The notes: generated by a model not told the origin, from the sequence alone. Shown: positions 35,012 to 44,261, counted from the first letter of the stretch. The stretch is DNA of 61,550 bases from Bacteroidota bacterium (GCA_003353955.1 PIVJ01000006.1:1-61550); one strand, 5' to 3'. Program-made: numbers and translations.

Positions 35012-37228
35012 ATGTCAGAAAAAGCAGAAAACATTAATCAAGAGGCTGAAAACACAAAAAAAGTTAAGGCTGATAAAGCAGAAGAAACAAAAGGAACTAA
35101 GACAGTTTCGAAAAAGGTAAAAGAGAAAACCAAAAAGGTAGAAGCGGTAAAAGAAACGAAAGCCCCCAAAGCTAAAGTTGTTAAAGAAAAGAAATCAGAA
35201 GCCACCAAGGCAGAAGATAAAACAGAAGAACCAATTGTTGCAGAAGTAAAAAAGAAGAAAGCTACCAAAGCTAAAGTTACTGAAGAAACAGAAAACCCGG
35301 AAACTGTTGTAGAAAAAGTAGAAGAAACAGAAGTTGTAGAAGAACTAGCATCTAAAGAAAAAGCTGAGAAATCTGAGAAAACCAAGAAAGCATCCAAGGA
35401 AGTAGTTGAAGAGAGTGAAGAATTTGATTGGGATTCTATCGGTAAAAAGCACGAAGAGTACACAGAAACAGAAAGAATCAAGCTGGAAAATATTTACGAT
35501 GGAACCTTAAGTTCAATTGTCGAACACGAAGTTGTTGACGGTTTTGTGGTAGCGAAAAATAACCGTGAGGTTGTTGTCAATATTGGTTTCAAATCCGATG
35601 GTATAATCCCATTAAACGAATTACGTTACAATCCTGATTTAAAAATCGGAGACAAAATTGAAGTATATGTTGAAAGCCAGGAAGATTTAAACGGACAACT
35701 TATATTATCTCATAAAAAGGCTCGTACATTAAAGTCTTGGGAAAGAATAAATATTGCATACGAGAAAGAAGAAGTAATTAATGGTTATGTTAAATGTCGT
35801 ACCAAAGGTGGTTTGATCGTAGATGTATTTGGAATTGAGGCCTTTTTACCAGGATCACAAATTGACGTTAAACCTATTCGTGATTATGATATTTATGTTG
35901 ACAAGTCAATGGAGTTTAAAGTGGTTAAAATTAACCATGAGTACAAAAATGTCGTTGTATCGCATAAAGCACTCATCGAAGACGAACTGGAGCATCAAAA
36001 AGCAGAAATTATTTCTAAATTAGAAAAAGGACAGGTGCTGGAAGGAACTGTTAAGAATATTACCTCATATGGTGTATTCATAGATCTTGGTGGTGTTGAT
36101 GGATTGATTCACATTACTGATCTTTCTTGGGGTAGAATTAATCATCCTGAAGAAATTGTTGAACTTGACCAGAAATTAAAAATCGTTATTCTTGATTTTG
36201 ATGATAATAAAAAGCGGATTGCGCTTGGACTGAAACAACTTACTCCTCATCCATGGGACGCATTGGATACCGAATTGAAAGTTACGGATAATGTAAAAGG
36301 AAAGGTTGTTGTTATCGCTGATTATGGTGCATTCATCGAAATTGCCCCTGGCGTTGAAGGATTAATTCATGTTTCAGAAATGTCATGGTCACAGCATTTA
36401 AGAACTGCACAGGATTTCTTGAAAGTGGGAGATGAGATTGAAGCTCAAATTTTAACACTTGATAGAGAAGATCGAAAAATGTCATTGGGAATGAAACAAC
36501 TAATTCCTGATCCATGGACAAATATTCAAGATCGTTATCCTAAACATTCTAAGCATTCTGCTACCGTTCGAAACTTTACCAATTTTGGAATTTTTGTCGA
36601 ATTAGAAGAAGGCGTTGATGGCTTAATTCATATTTCTGATCTTTCATGGTCGAAGAAAATTAAACACCCTGCCGAATTCACTAAAATTGCTGAGAAAATA
36701 GAAGTAATCGTTCTGGAAGTTGATGAAGAGAACAGAAGGTTAAGTTTAGGTCATAAGCAACTTGAAGAGAATCCTTGGGATGTGTTTGAAACTATTTTCA
36801 CGATGAACTCTGTACATAGTGCTACGATCCTTACCATTAATGAAAAAGGTGCTGTAGTCTCATTGCCTTATGGCGTTGAAGGATTTGTTCCAAATCGTCA
36901 TTTAGCCAAAGAAGATAACACCAGTGCCAGAGTTGATGATACGATGGATTTCAAAGTAATCGAATTCTCAAAAGACAGCAAGAAGATAATTCTTTCACAT
37001 ACGAGAATTTATCAGGATGTACAATATGCTGAAAAAGCGAAGGAACATTCTAAAGCTAAGAGTTACGAAAGATCGACCAAAAAAGCTGTTAAGCACATGA
37101 AAGATAAAATGGAAAGAACAACTTTGGGTGATTTAGATGCGTTAGCAAACCTAAAATCTGAAATGTTGGAATCTGAAAAGAAAGCAAAAGCAAAGGAAAA
37201 AGTAAAAACGAAAAAGAAAGAAGAATAG
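35012..37228 (+). CDS. rpsA: 30S ribosomal protein S1 with charged N-terminal extension
   Basis: From the ATG at 35012 the product has 738 residues; the frame is open 15 codons further up. Six S1 domains cover about 150-680, with repeated signatures such as GTVKNITSYGVFIDLGGVDG and GLIHVSEMSW. Before them lie about 135 residues rich in Lys, Glu, Ala and Thr, and the tail is Lys-rich (KAKAKEKVKTKKKEE). S1 unfolds mRNA at initiation, which matters in Bacteroidota because most genes lack Shine-Dalgarno sites. The disordered extension is seen in relatives, and its job is unknown. A repeat element with a strong hairpin follows the stop. Confidence 0.95.
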   Translation: MSEKAENINQEAENTKKVKADKAEETKGTKTVSKKVKEKTKKVEAVKETKAPKAKVVKEKKSEATKAEDKTEEPIVAEVKKKKATKAKVTEETENPETVVEKVEETEVVEELASKEKAEKSEKTKKASKEVVEESEEFDWDSIGKKHEEYTETERIKLENIYDGTLSSIVEHEVVDGFVVAKNNREVVVNIGFKSDGIIPLNELRYNPDLKIGDKIEVYVESQEDLNGQLILSHKKARTLKSWERINIAYEKEEVINGYVKCRTKGGLIVDVFGIEAFLPGSQIDVKPIRDYDIYVDKSMEFKVVKINHEYKNVVVSHKALIEDELEHQKAEIISKLEKGQVLEGTVKNITSYGVFIDLGGVDGLIHITDLSWGRINHPEEIVELDQKLKIVILDFDDNKKRIALGLKQLTPHPWDALDTELKVTDNVKGKVVVIADYGAFIEIAPGVEGLIHVSEMSWSQHLRTAQDFLKVGDEIEAQILTLDREDRKMSLGMKQLIPDPWTNIQDRYPKHSKHSATVRNFTNFGIFVELEEGVDGLIHISDLSWSKKIKHPAEFTKIAEKIEVIVLEVDEENRRLSLGHKQLEENPWDVFETIFTMNSVHSATILTINEKGAVVSLPYGVEGFVPNRHLAKEDNTSARVDDTMDFKVIEFSKDSKKIILSHTRIYQDVQYAEKAKEHSKAKSYERSTKKAVKHMKDKMERTTLGDLDALANLKSEMLESEKKAKAKEKVKTKKKEE

Positions 37229-37245
37229 ATTATTAATATTCTAAG

Positions 37246-37360
37246 CCGTCCTAAAATAGATTGACAGTCTTTATTAAAAGGATTAATTACAACCCAAGAG
37301 AATATGAACTGGCCCCAAAAGTTATGTCTAACTTTTGGGGCCAGTTCACTTATGGTCGGG
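37246..37360 (+). repeat. intergenic repeat family 1, copy B
   Basis: This is the inverted partner of copy A (5471-5590). Its core is a perfect 20-bp stem (37305-37324 with 37329-37348) around a 4-nt loop, followed by a T-run at 37362-37368, so it should end rpsA transcription. About 60 bp before the hairpin, from CGTCCTAAAATAG to AACCCAAGAGAATA, are conserved as well, which a plain terminator would not need. The arms look like joined left and right ends of an IS150-type element. Confidence 0.88.
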
Positions 37361-37368
37361 TCTTTTTT

Positions 37369-37549
37369 CCGAAGGTAAAAAAACTGAAGCAATCTACTCA
37401 CTTCTTCTCATTTTAACTTGCTAATGAATGAGCACATATAAGCATTTGCGCACCTTAATTCATTAAAAACAAGAATTATTGTGTCATGGCTGCTCGTAGT
37501 TTGCGTAATTATTTAGTAAAATCCTTAATTTAAACACATTCCAGATTGC
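37369..37549. other. remaining spacer between repeat B and the PepSY gene
   Basis: Apart from repeat B, the gap between rpsA and the convergent PepSY-TM gene holds no recognisable gene or RNA. Confidence 0.4.
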
Positions 37550-39088
37550 TTACTTTCTATTTTGTCTGAGATAGCGATTAAACCAAACGATGATACCGGA
37601 AATCAATATGGCCAAGACAGACAATCCGAATAGTGGAACAAGTAAAATATAGAAATCTCCAAAGAGAAATTTGAAAAAACGAGCAGTATGAATTTCCAGT
37701 GCAAAGTTCCACAGAGACATTGGGCTTTCTTTCAGTATCAATTCGGGCATCTTTTGAAGATTCTTTCTTGAATTTATTGGAATGGCTCCTAAGTTATAAT
37801 CAATGTGATATTCCGTTCCATCGGCTTTTTTAATAAAACCAGCTGACATAAATTGTCCCAAAGGTGGTCCATTCGGATTAAAGGAGAATTTGGTTGATTT
37901 AGTTAAATAATCCTGAATATAAAAGAAATCAGGCTGCCAACGGTATAATCCATAAAATGATCCGACTAAATAATCGCCCTTTCCAATTTTCTCAAAGACG
38001 TTGATTCCCATCACCGAGATTGGAGGTTGAGCAGCTGCCATTTTAAGGCTCGTTTTAAAATGATCATCAGAAATATAAACTCCTTCGACTGTTCCAATTA
38101 AAAACCGGTCCAACTCTTCATCGTACAAAATATCTCTAAAACGATCGTACCACGGATTCGCATTATCCAATGTTGTATATTTAATTTTAGCGACCCTTGA
38201 ATTAGCGATGGCGATTAATAAAGGTGGTCGTAAAAACATTCCCGTAAGGGCTGTAAGAATTAATAAAAGGCTTATCCAAATTCCAAGTTTACTATGCCAT
38301 TTAATTGAGAATTTATGCAGTATCTTTAACTTCGTACTCGATCTTTCTTTTCTTCTTCTTCTCTTTAAAATCCCTGGTGCGAAGTAATAAAGCAAACCCG
38401 TAAGAGTTAGAAATACAAAAATGATAGCTACAAGATCAACTATTAGTTTACCGATGCGACCATAAATTTCGCCACTATGAATTACCCAGAGTGTTTTAAA
38501 AAGTCCAATTTTATTATCATATTCTATCGGTGCAGGGATTTGAATTTCAACAAACTTCAAACCTGAGGGATCATCTTGAGAAACCAATACGTGCGATCTG
38601 CTTAAAACATAAATAGAATCGCGTGCTTGTGCAATTCCAATAATTTTATCTTCACGAATTGGTAGTTTCAGTTTAACCCATCCATCAAGTTTAAAGTGAT
38701 ATAAACCAAAAAGTGTTGCCGCAAGCAATTCTCCACTTTCTGTTTTAAAAACCTTAAATATTTTTCGATGATCAATGCCTGAAGGAAAACCATTATTAAA
38801 ATCAGCGAATGAAGAAAGATCATCATTGCTCAAGCACATTCCAATATTACCAAAGAGGAGTACGCTATCTTGTCCGATGGTAACAGATCCTTTCAGCGAA
38901 GCATTATTCCAATTAACATATTGGTATTCCTTCGCTAAAATACTTCTGTTCACTTCGAACCTAGAAAATGTTTTTCGGTGGTTTAAAACGATCCCTGATA
39001 AACACCAGAATAATATAAACACGGCAGCTATCAGACTAAACCAACGGTGTAGCCATTTAAAAGATTTTAAAAACTGCCTTTTCTTCAT
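37550..39088 (-). CDS. PepSY-associated transmembrane protein
   Basis: The 512-residue protein has four clear membrane helices: residues about 15-35 (WFSLIAAVFILFWCLSGIVL), about 210-232, about 265-285 and about 485-505. The first helix follows KSFKWLHRWFSLI, the hallmark of PepSY-associated TM proteins; members reduce or move iron-siderophores or transfer electrons across the inner membrane. Between helices lie two periplasmic parts, one with a beta-propeller-like sensor pattern (SVYVLSRSHVL, FLIGTVEGVYIS type). It is the last gene of the redox operon, 26 bp after the DUF1858/DUF2249 gene. Confidence 0.8.
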   Translation of the reverse strand: MKKRQFLKSFKWLHRWFSLIAAVFILFWCLSGIVLNHRKTFSRFEVNRSILAKEYQYVNWNNASLKGSVTIGQDSVLLFGNIGMCLSNDDLSSFADFNNGFPSGIDHRKIFKVFKTESGELLAATLFGLYHFKLDGWVKLKLPIREDKIIGIAQARDSIYVLSRSHVLVSQDDPSGLKFVEIQIPAPIEYDNKIGLFKTLWVIHSGEIYGRIGKLIVDLVAIIFVFLTLTGLLYYFAPGILKRRRRKERSSTKLKILHKFSIKWHSKLGIWISLLLILTALTGMFLRPPLLIAIANSRVAKIKYTTLDNANPWYDRFRDILYDEELDRFLIGTVEGVYISDDHFKTSLKMAAAQPPISVMGINVFEKIGKGDYLVGSFYGLYRWQPDFFYIQDYLTKSTKFSFNPNGPPLGQFMSAGFIKKADGTEYHIDYNLGAIPINSRKNLQKMPELILKESPMSLWNFALEIHTARFFKFLFGDFYILLVPLFGLSVLAILISGIIVWFNRYLRQNRK

Positions 39089-39114
39089 GAACGGAAGTCC
39101 AAATTTGCCTTAAA

Positions 39115-39636
39115 TCATTTCTTAATAAAATAATTATTAAAGGCGGATCCTTCCTGCTTTGTCCAGTTTAAATAGCCCTTGGCTTTAACTTTATCAATTA
39201 ATGGGGCGGGTAAAAAAGGAGTGATTAATAAAAAAATCTGTCCGTCTTCAATTTTGCTGACTCCACTAAAAACTGCTTCCAGCGGATGACCTCCGGCCGC
39301 TATTGTTTCGCGGGCATCAAATGTTACTAAAACTTTATCAGTAGAGAACCAACTAGGGGCCTCGGTATTCTCTATATGTGTTGGGTGTGAATGATCCATA
39401 ATATTTTGTCCTACTTCTTTTCGTAATGTGTTTATTAATTTATCAGTGGCAATGTTTCCAACAAGCGATGCTTGCTGAAGCGTTGTTATACGCGCAATGG
39501 TTCTCCTCAAAACAGGGTTTTTAAGCTTCGAGAAAGTTGGAACGAGCTTAATCAAAACTTCCTCTAATTCAGGGAATTTATCCAGCAGTTCACCTACTTT
39601 TGTTTTTGGCGTTATCTCTAAATCTTGATTTCCCAT
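39115..39636 (-). CDS. DUF1858-DUF2249 protein
   Basis: The first ~65 residues (ITPKTKVGELLDKFPELEEV) are a DUF1858 helical domain, here without the CxxC-like cysteines that some members carry. The last ~80 (VTFDARETIAAGGHPLEAVF, LLITPFLPAPLIDKVKAKGY) match DUF2249, a TusA-like small domain. DUF1858 and DUF2249 often occur beside hemerythrin-like proteins in anaerobes and nitrite or NO responding operons. It lies 2 bp after the DUF438-hemerythrin gene, so the two are likely made together and may interact. Confidence 0.8.
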   Translation of the reverse strand: MGNQDLEITPKTKVGELLDKFPELEEVLIKLVPTFSKLKNPVLRRTIARITTLQQASLVGNIATDKLINTLRKEVGQNIMDHSHPTHIENTEAPSWFSTDKVLVTFDARETIAAGGHPLEAVFSGVSKIEDGQIFLLITPFLPAPLIDKVKAKGYLNWTKQEGSAFNNYFIKK

Positions 39637-39638
39637 TT

Positions 39639-40880
39639 CTAGTTGTTCTCTACATAACTTAATAATCGCTGATCGCCCTCTAATTTTCTTTTTTTAGTTA
39701 AATTCTGAGAAACTTCAAGGGTACCAAGAAAGTTGCCTTTTTCATCCTTTAATGCGACATATTCAATATGAATAAATTTGCCTCCCATTTGAATCCAAAA
39801 TGGTGCATGAGTTTCTTTTCCAGTACTGAAGTCATCTAATATTTTTTCAACGATTCCAACACTTGAAGGAGGGTGACAAAGTTTAACATCCCGGTTTAGA
39901 ATTGCTCTATTTCTATCAAAAATTCTTTCTTTCGATTGTGAGAAATATTTTACTTTTTCATTTTTATCAACAAAAGTCATATCAACTGGCAACGAATTTA
40001 AAATGGCTTGAAGCTCAGTCTTGGTAAAACTTCCGCTTGGTAATTGAATTAATTCTTCATCGCCTTTTTGTTCCCTGATCTCTTGCTCTATCCCTTCAGG
40101 ATTCCAGTTTTCCGAGGGATCGTATAAGCAGAATCCTATTTCTAAGGTTTGCTCCTGAATTTCATACCATTCGATGTCAGTTAATTTATCCATACACATC
40201 GGGAACAGAATTTCTTCTTCCTTCATCGTCATATCGGCAACAGCATTCAGCGCTGGAGTTAAAATCATTTCGATCGCAGTTTCAACTTCTTCAACAGAAA
40301 TACTTTCAGTAACATTCAACGCTTCAATGGCACCTTTTAAGAATGCCCGGGTTTCGTCATGTTTTCCCCACATAACTGTTGGTGGACCCGTGATTCCATA
40401 ATTTTCGAGATAAGGGAATAATAAATTTTCTTTTCGACGATAATGCTTGTCAACATCCATCAGGCTGTGATACATACCTTTTAACTGTTGAAAGAAATCC
40501 GGAATTCTGTCATCACTTAATTGTGTCACCTCAGCTAATTTTTTATTTATCTGATTTATCACTTTCAGTAATTCTTTGTTTTCATTAAGAAAAACATCTA
40601 CCGGATGACCAACCGGAACTTCTTTAGCACCACTTTGATCAATGGCTCCTTCCAACGCCTGTGTGTGCATATCACAAAACTTCAGCACTTCTTTTTCGTC
40701 CAGTACACCTTCCGAAATTAATTCCTGTTCTACCTCAACAACGTCGCCGTAAGGTACTTTTTTCATTAGCTCAATTAAACGCTCACGTACTGCCTCTGGT
40801 GCTTCACCTTCGTGCAGCTGCAATATCATATGTTTTAGCAGTTCTTTTCTTTTCTGCGAATTGTTTATAAGTTCACTCAT
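39639..40880 (-). CDS. DUF438-hemerythrin-PAS protein
   Basis: The 413-residue protein has three modules. DUF438 (about 5-75) contains RERLIELMKKVPYGDVVEVE. A hemerythrin-like four-helix domain (about 90-235) has iron ligands probably in HYRRKENLLFPYLE, MWGKHDETRAF and KEEEILFPMCM. A PAS domain (about 275-405) contains LPVDMTFVDKNEKVKYFS. No output enzyme domain is present. The arrangement suggests a di-iron sensor or scavenger of O2 or NO that signals by protein contact, plausibly with the next gene's product. Related proteins occur in sulfate reducers and clostridia. Confidence 0.88.
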   Translation of the reverse strand: MSELINNSQKRKELLKHMILQLHEGEAPEAVRERLIELMKKVPYGDVVEVEQELISEGVLDEKEVLKFCDMHTQALEGAIDQSGAKEVPVGHPVDVFLNENKELLKVINQINKKLAEVTQLSDDRIPDFFQQLKGMYHSLMDVDKHYRRKENLLFPYLENYGITGPPTVMWGKHDETRAFLKGAIEALNVTESISVEEVETAIEMILTPALNAVADMTMKEEEILFPMCMDKLTDIEWYEIQEQTLEIGFCLYDPSENWNPEGIEQEIREQKGDEELIQLPSGSFTKTELQAILNSLPVDMTFVDKNEKVKYFSQSKERIFDRNRAILNRDVKLCHPPSSVGIVEKILDDFSTGKETHAPFWIQMGGKFIHIEYVALKDEKGNFLGTLEVSQNLTKKRKLEGDQRLLSYVENN

Positions 40881-40938
40881 CTTCTACATTTTATAATCTT
40901 TGTTAAGGGTAACAACGAATAAAGGTCAATAAAAATGA

Positions 40939-41268
40939 CTAACCCTTAATCATTGTTAAAATCATTTTAAAACGTTCGGTTGCCTTTAAGGAGTGTGGCT
41001 TATTAGCCGGCATTATAATAGATTCACCACTCTTAACCTTAAAGGATTTTCCATCGATTAATATTTTAGCTTCTCCGTCCACAACCTGAACCATAGCATC
41101 AAATGGTGCAGTATGCTCACTCAATCCTTCGTTCTTATCGAATGAAAAGAGCGATACATTTCCAACCTTATTTTTCAACACATTTTTACTGATAATTGAC
41201 CCATCAGCGTATGTAACTTCATCCTGAAATTTAAAAATGTGTGCTTTCTTAAATTCGTTAATTTCCAT
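40939..41268 (-). CDS. small cupin-domain protein
   Basis: A 109-residue single-domain cupin. Cupin motif 1 reads GLSEHTAPFDAMVQVVDGEA (about 49-68) and motif 2 reads GESIIMPANKPHSLKA (about 80-95), with candidate metal ligands His53 and His92. Small cupins of this type occur next to hemerythrin and ferredoxin genes in anaerobes and are suspected redox or metal sensors. It ends 58 bp before the DUF438 gene and starts 1 bp after the broken porin gene. Confidence 0.85.
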   Translation of the reverse strand: MEINEFKKAHIFKFQDEVTYADGSIISKNVLKNKVGNVSLFSFDKNEGLSEHTAPFDAMVQVVDGEAKILIDGKSFKVKSGESIIMPANKPHSLKATERFKMILTMIKG

Positions 41269-41269
41269 T

Positions 41270-42058
41270 TCAAAAAAGGGCTGACGCCCCTTGCATTTTA
41301 TTGTAAAAATTGTGGTTTAAAACAAACATTACGCATGCCCAATTATTTGGCTCGTCTGAATCACCACCTTTGATTAACTCCATTGCTTCTGTTCCAAGAA
41401 TTTTCGAGGAACCTACGCTCATTGATGCTCCTTTAAAAAGTGCATAATCAAATGAAAGATCGAATTCGGTTCCTAAACTTTTTGACATATTATTTATTTC
41501 ACCCACCGATGAAAAGATGTGGGTTGTAAGTCCTAACTTCACTTTATCCTCAAAATAATTTAAACTAACAAAAATATCATTCAATCCAACTTTCCCGAAA
41601 TGGTTTTCAACGTAGAAATAATCCATATGTCCATTAAATTCATAGTTGGTTCCGTATAAGGGTGCAAAAGCTTTGTCTTATTTAGTGTTGTCGATTTCAT
41701 TGTAGTCATTACCAGAAAGTATCTCAAGTCCAACATTTGCCTTAAACTCTTTTGAGAATACATAAACAATTTCAGCGGAAAAATAATTCGCACTTAAATC
41801 AACATTGGCAGCATTTTTACCACCTTGTAAATACATTTCAGCGTTTATACACTAAGATTCTTCTTTTTATATATGAGACGCCGTACGTTGAGAAATAAAG
41901 AAAGCTGCATCTGCATCGGTTACCGGCAACGTTTTATATCCATGGTGATATTCTGCACGTGGTCTGAATTCGGTGCTAAAACTGAATTGTGCCATAATAT
42001 CATTTGCTAATAAAAGCATGAAAATTCCAATCGTAATTTTGATTAGGCTTTTTCTCAT
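41270..42058 (-). pseudogene. alginate-export-type beta-barrel porin, broken
   Basis: The start (LLLANDIMAQFSFSTEFRPR, AEYHHGYKTLP, AFFISQRT) is the signal peptide and first strand of a Bacteroidota porin of the alginate-export/DUF1302-like type. After QRT the frame is broken. Similarity resumes near 41845 with AEMYLQGGKNAANVDLSANY, runs to an in-frame stop at about 41678 (NTK-stop-DKAF), and continues in the same frame to a normal C-terminus (CVMFVLNHNFYN, ending ALF). The middle of the barrel, perhaps 200 residues, is gone. The gene carries at least a deletion and a nonsense change and should give no working porin, while the operon neighbours look intact. Confidence 0.85.
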
Positions 42059-42094
42059 ATTTACTAGATACTTGAGATTCTACTTTCTTATTAT

Positions 42095-42988
42095 TTACAC
42101 CCATTCTTCTGCGAGTACTTCTCCTTTGATACTCACAACGGTTTGCTTAACAGGAATCTTACGAGTTGCCTTTTCTTGTGCCATTCGCGCCATTTGAATT
42201 AATCCCCCACAACAAGGAACTTCCATAATCATCACATTTAACGTATTGATTTGCGCTTCATCAATCATTTGACATAATTTCTCTATGTAGATATCACTCC
42301 CTTGATCCAACTTGGGGCAGGCAATTGCTACACCTTTCCCAGCCAAATAATCCTGATGAAAGTTACCCATCGAAAAAGCAACACAATCGGCTGCCAAAAC
42401 CACATCGGCATTTCTATAATATGGCGCATTTGGATTCACCAGATGCATTTGTACCGGCCACTGTCTTAAAGCCGACGGTTGTGATCCAGCTGACCCTGCT
42501 TTATTCATCTGATTCTCATCAATCGAGAAATCTTTCATTGATGATCCGGGACATCCTCCTCCACCATGAGCTTGTTGTCCGTTGCTTCCTTTTTGTTCAT
42601 CCATAGTTGTAAAATTTAATATAATGGCATCTAAATTAAAATCTGGTTCTTCATTGAGCGATGATAAATAATCTGTGGCTTGTTTCAAGAATCCCAACTC
42701 ACCATGATCCTGTAAATGTGACAGATGGGCAATAAGTGTATTTTCTCCCTTTGTAAGAATCTCTTTTACTACCGCGACTTCGTCATAAGGTTCCGCTTCT
42801 CGTTCTTCAATTTCAATAGCTCCCTCAGGGCATTCGCCTATGCAAGCACCCAATCCATCACACATTAAATCACTCACAAGTCTTGCTTTTCCATCAATCA
42901 TTTGTAAGGCTCCTTCGGGGCATCCAGGAATGCATAGCCCGCAACCATTACATTTCTCTTCGTCTATCTTTATTATTTCTCGCTTCAT
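42095..42988 (-). CDS. double [4Fe-4S] ferredoxin-domain protein
   Basis: The 297-residue protein has two cluster motifs at its N-terminus, CNGCGLCIPGCPEG (about 13-26) and CDGLGACIGECPEG (about 43-56). A long linker with CPGS (about 145) follows, then a C-terminal domain with AADCVAFSMGNFH, IACPKLDQGSD and EVPCCGGLIQMARM, which may bind another cluster. Proteins like this are found in many anaerobes near hemerythrin and cupin genes. It probably carries electrons for the operon's redox function. It is the first gene of the minus-strand redox operon. Confidence 0.85.
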   Translation of the reverse strand: MKREIIKIDEEKCNGCGLCIPGCPEGALQMIDGKARLVSDLMCDGLGACIGECPEGAIEIEEREAEPYDEVAVVKEILTKGENTLIAHLSHLQDHGELGFLKQATDYLSSLNEEPDFNLDAIILNFTTMDEQKGSNGQQAHGGGGCPGSSMKDFSIDENQMNKAGSAGSQPSALRQWPVQMHLVNPNAPYYRNADVVLAADCVAFSMGNFHQDYLAGKGVAIACPKLDQGSDIYIEKLCQMIDEAQINTLNVMIMEVPCCGGLIQMARMAQEKATRKIPVKQTVVSIKGEVLAEEWV

Positions 42989-43172
42989 TAATTGACTGAT
43001 ATTAAATATTGTATGTGTCTTTTTATTTTATTTTAGGAATTTAAGTATTTGATTGCGCAAATATACTAACAATTTATTATTTGATATATTAAATCCTTTC
43101 TTAATATAAAAAACTTTTTACTCAAAAAATAAATGAAAATCATCTATTTTTACGCAAAAAACAACCAATACC

Positions 43173-44261
43173 ATGTTAATAGATATCCTGAAGCATACAA
43201 TAATGATTACTGCATTTGTTTTGGCAATGATGCTGATCATTGAGTATGTAAATGTTCAGACGAAAGGCAAATGGAGTAAGCCGTTGCAAAAAAAAGGATG
43301 GTTGCAAATATTAACGGCTGCAGTTTTAGGTGTGATCCCCGGCTGCCTCGGAACCTATACAGCTGTTTCACTTTATTCTCATAAAATTTTTGGTTTTGCT
43401 GCTTTGGTAACAGCCATGATTGCTACCTCAGGGGATGAAGCATTTTTAATGCTTTCAGTAATTCCGGAAACGGTGCTAATTCTTTTTGCCATCATATTTG
43501 GCATAGCAATAGTAGTTGGTTTGATTTTAAATTATACAATTAAAGATAAAACTTTAATGAAGCTTCCGGAGAATCATTTAAAAGTTCATACTGAACATGC
43601 AGATTGTATTTGTTTCGATTCTAAAATATTAATTAGTCAATTAAAAAATATAAGCTTTCAGCGTGCCGTTTTAATGGCAGGATTAATACTGTTTCTATTT
43701 GGTTTGCTAATTGGTGAGTTTGGACATGACCATAGTTTCATCCCCAGCTTTGATGATGGCCATGGGCACGAGAACGAGACAACTACTCATGGATTTGACT
43801 GGAAATGGATAAGTGTTTCATTCTTAGTCGTTACCCTGATTGCATTGTTTGTCATAACCACCGTAAATGATCATTTTTTAGAGGAACATTTATGGGGGCA
43901 TATCATCAAAAAGCACTTCTTAAAAATATTCCTTTGGACATTTGCTGCCTTACTTTTTATCCATTTCATTAATGACTACATCGATGTTGAGAGCTGGATA
44001 AAAGACAATATGCTCACCATTTTAATCATTGCACTTTTAATAGGTATCATCCCTCAATCCGGGCCTCATTATATTTTCATCTTATTATTTGTAGAAGGGG
44101 TCATTCCATTTAGTATTTTACTGGCAAATTCAATTGTTCAGGATGGGCATGGTGCCATACCTTTACTTGCTGAGTCTAAGAAAAGTTTTATTGTGGTCAA
44201 ACTCGTAAATTTGGCTGTAGGAGTAATTATTGGATTACTGGGGCTTTTTGTTGGGTTTTAG
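43173..44261 (+). CDS. putative 10-TM metal exporter (ArsP_2/DUF2899 family)
   Basis: The 362-residue membrane protein has about ten helices in two related halves; GVIPGCLGTYTAVSLYSHKI (near 50) and GIIPQSGPHYIFILLF (near 287) are the matching loops. A His/Asp-rich stretch between the halves (FGHDHSFIPSFDDGHGHENE, about 187-206) could bind metal. The family is annotated as putative manganese or heavy-metal/arsenic exporter; the substrate here is not proven. It diverges from the ferredoxin gene over a 184-bp AT-rich spacer, so both may share regulation. Confidence 0.8.
   Translation: MLIDILKHTIMITAFVLAMMLIIEYVNVQTKGKWSKPLQKKGWLQILTAAVLGVIPGCLGTYTAVSLYSHKIFGFAALVTAMIATSGDEAFLMLSVIPETVLILFAIIFGIAIVVGLILNYTIKDKTLMKLPENHLKVHTEHADCICFDSKILISQLKNISFQRAVLMAGLILFLFGLLIGEFGHDHSFIPSFDDGHGHENETTTHGFDWKWISVSFLVVTLIALFVITTVNDHFLEEHLWGHIIKKHFLKIFLWTFAALLFIHFINDYIDVESWIKDNMLTILIIALLIGIIPQSGPHYIFILLFVEGVIPFSILLANSIVQDGHGAIPLLAESKKSFIVVKLVNLAVGVIIGLLGLFVGF

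Noticed and set aside
35038-35481. 147-codon Ser/Thr-rich frame on the minus strand
   Set aside because: It is the antisense of the Lys/Glu-rich rpsA extension, where biased codons leave the opposite strand open.
41270-41793. Two separate small genes in the porin region
   Set aside because: The 41270-41626 part continues the frame of the porin C-terminus across a stop at about 41678, and the 41581-41793 frame is out of phase with the porin similarity. Both belong to one pseudogene.
43078-43100. FNR-like palindrome (ATTTGATATATTAAAT) between the ferredoxin and exporter genes
   Set aside because: The symmetry is weak in very AT-rich DNA and the half-sites do not match TTGAT-N4-ATCAA well. It is kept only as a region to check.
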